Part shown: one piece after another, positions 44,845 through 46,056 of the stretch | Numbering within the stretch: the stretch's first letter is position 1 | Layout of the letters: each line of letters opens with the position of its first letter | Made by a program: the position numbers and the translations under genes | Source: Ignavibacteria bacterium | GTDB taxonomy: Bacteria > Bacteroidota > Ignavibacteria > Ignavibacteriales > Ignavibacteriaceae | Assembly (NCBI GenBank): GCA_021286645.1 | Contig: JAJTBZ010000056.1 | Coordinates: forward strand, 1-46,056 | Direction of reading: 5' to 3' | DNA: 46,056 nt | Notes under the pieces: model-generated | Database searches by the model: none | What the model was told of the DNA's origin: nothing | What the model saw: the letters and a program-made list of their open reading frames with translations, nothing else

Positions 44845-46056
44845 TCATTTGAGTAAAATGATTTTTACACTTTGTACTGCACCCTGATATTGTACGCGCA
44901 CAAAATAAACCCCGGAAGCCAGACTTTGCCCGTTAATCTGCAGATCATGCTGCCCGGCAGACTGCACGCTGCCGGTAACTACATTTTTAACCAAACTCCC
45001 CCGCGAATCATACATGTTAACTGTTACAACACCCGGTGAAGGTAAAGTATAGGAAATACGCGTTTCAGGATTAAACGGATTGGGATAGCAGTCCGAAACC
45101 CGGAAACCGGCTTTCGCTACTCCCCGTGCACCTGTTACCGAGGATGGGTTAGCGCATACGGTATCGATTTGCAAGACATAGGCCCCAATGCTATCGCCTG
45201 GAACTTTAACCGGGGCATCCGAAGCCCCTGCCACCCGTAAGAAATACATCCCTGAATCTTTAACACTAAATACGATACGGGGACGCGTATGGGAAAAGGA
45301 AGTGTCATCGCATGCTATATGGTTACCCGCCCGAATATCGGCACCGTCAGGTGAGCATGGGCCGTACAGCCAAAATTTTAAAGACGGGTGAAACGCTGCA
45401 AAGTCTTCTGCATGTAAAGTAATCGTTGTTCCCTGTTTTAGTGCGAACTTATACCAGTCAACATCACCAGCCGGGAATATTGAATTTTCATAACTCTTAA
45501 CCGGTAAAGTTAATACCTGGGCTCTGGCCGGGGCATCATTATCATCCTGTAACGAGTAGCCTGGATTGATATCCACGATCACTCCCTCAATTTTTGTCAG
45601 GTTATAAGGAATTTGAGCAGGCAGTTTATACCAGCCATTATATACACCACCCCACCCCATATTGAGATGAAAATAGTTTTCAGAGTTGAAGCCATCGACA
45701 ACAAAGTTGTGCCCTGCGGTTTCATCTTGAGTAAGTGATGCAAAATGTACGGGCATTTTATTCATTACATTTATTGCAATATGCTGCAAAAGGAGTGAAT
45801 CTCCGGGCCACAAAAGAGTAGCATCGCAAAAATGAAAACGTTTGTACGCGGCTAATGCCTGTGTAACACCGAAAGTACCGGAAGCCTCTGATGTAAACAC
45901 CTGTTTGGCCGCAACAGCACAACCGAAAACCAGCGCGGCCTTTTCATCATTACTAACCGGTGCCGCTGTTACATAATGACGCAAAAGTGAATCGAGATAC
46001 ACATTGAGTTGCCTGAATGACGGGAAGCCGACGGTTGCATAATCATCATCAATACG
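44845..46056 (-). CDS. C10 (streptopain-like) peptidase with PPC and T9SS domains, 5' end outside the window
   Basis: The C-terminal part of a secreted cysteine peptidase. The frame stays open to the right edge (a GTG at 46002 is not a true start); the signal, propeptide and probably the catalytic Cys lie outside. The visible catalytic segment has the C10 His region AGHNFVVDGF and the YFHLNMGWGGVYNGWY stretch. It is followed by a PPC-like beta domain (about 160-285 counted from 46002; DDNDAPARAQVL ... DVDWYKFAL ... SGMYFLRVAG) and a type IX sorting domain (DCYPNPFNPETRISY ... VKIILLK). The protein should be exported through T9SS and act as a surface or released protease. Confidence 0.88.
   Translation of the reverse strand, partial: RIDDDYATVGFPSFRQLNVYLDSLLRHYVTAAPVSNDEKAALVFGCAVAAKQVFTSEASGTFGVTQALAAYKRFHFCDATLLWPGDSLLLQHIAINVMNKMPVHFASLTQDETAGHNFVVDGFNSENYFHLNMGWGGVYNGWYKLPAQIPYNLTKIEGVIVDINPGYSLQDDNDAPARAQVLTLPVKSYENSIFPAGDVDWYKFALKQGTTITLHAEDFAAFHPSLKFWLYGPCSPDGADIRAGNHIACDDTSFSHTRPRIVFSVKDSGMYFLRVAGASDAPVKVPGDSIGAYVLQIDTVCANPSSVTGARGVAKAGFRVSDCYPNPFNPETRISYTLPSPGVVTVNMYDSRGSLVKNVVTGSVQSAGQHDLQINGQSLASGVYFVRVQYQGAVQSVKIILLK

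Overview
The window reads as a chromosomal segment of a Bacteroidota/Chlorobi-group bacterium, most likely of the Ignavibacteria/Kapabacteria kind. The evidence is two proteins ending in type IX secretion (Por) sorting domains with the YPNPFNP signature (32121-34220 and the partial gene at the right edge), TAnnTTTG-type -7 promoter elements, AT-leaning composition, and secreted S9B and C10 peptidases. Gene density is high and there are no insertion sequences, phage genes, tRNAs, rRNAs or CRISPR arrays. It looks like stable core and semi-accessory genome.

Layout. 1-5205 (+): HAD phosphatase, a multi-domain sensor kinase/response regulator with a degraded ATP-binding core, a CnoX-like thioredoxin-TPR protein and a methyltransferase. 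5264-11734 (-): FemAB-like acyltransferase, dipeptidyl peptidase IV, short-chain dehydrogenase, a four-helix membrane protein and a GT-C membrane glycosyltransferase. 11810-15856 (+): dapF, a small ABM-like protein, two membrane-anchored TPR proteins and a PHP-domain hydrolase. 16153-18546 (-): SppA carrying a beta-rich N-terminal extension. 18724-19428 (+): LolD-like ATPase. 19379-24404 (-): AddB-like nuclease, CYTH protein and a response regulator/PP2C phosphatase.

24777-31859 (+) is a five-gene cytochrome cluster encoding about 40 c-type haem sites: a monohaem cytochrome, a 13-haem cytochrome fused to a cytochrome b domain, a 19-haem cytochrome, a separate cytochrome b, and a three-helix, seven-haem NapC/NirT protein. 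The fused gene and the split c+b pair are paralogous. The layout resembles the CbcL and ImcH inner-membrane quinol oxidases known from Geobacter, so a role in passing menaquinol electrons to periplasmic or extracellular acceptors is inferred.

32121-35968 holds an FG-GAP repeat protein with a T9SS tail and a Wzi-like outer-membrane protein. 36159-40018 is a sulfur amino acid locus: cysK on the minus strand and, divergently, two overlapping Cys/Met-type PLP enzymes. Upstream of cysK is an unannotated 25-codon ORF with seven Cys codons, five of them consecutive. It is followed by a strong intrinsic terminator, and an alternative pairing can break that terminator. This is a textbook-style ribosome-mediated cysteine attenuator and is the most interesting element in the window.

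The rest: a DUF6544-like membrane protein, a secreted NlpC/P60-like protein, an RRM protein with an RGG-like tail, an HD-domain protein with a second, degenerate HD repeat, a quinone oxidoreductase-like MDR, and a C10 peptidase cut by the right edge.
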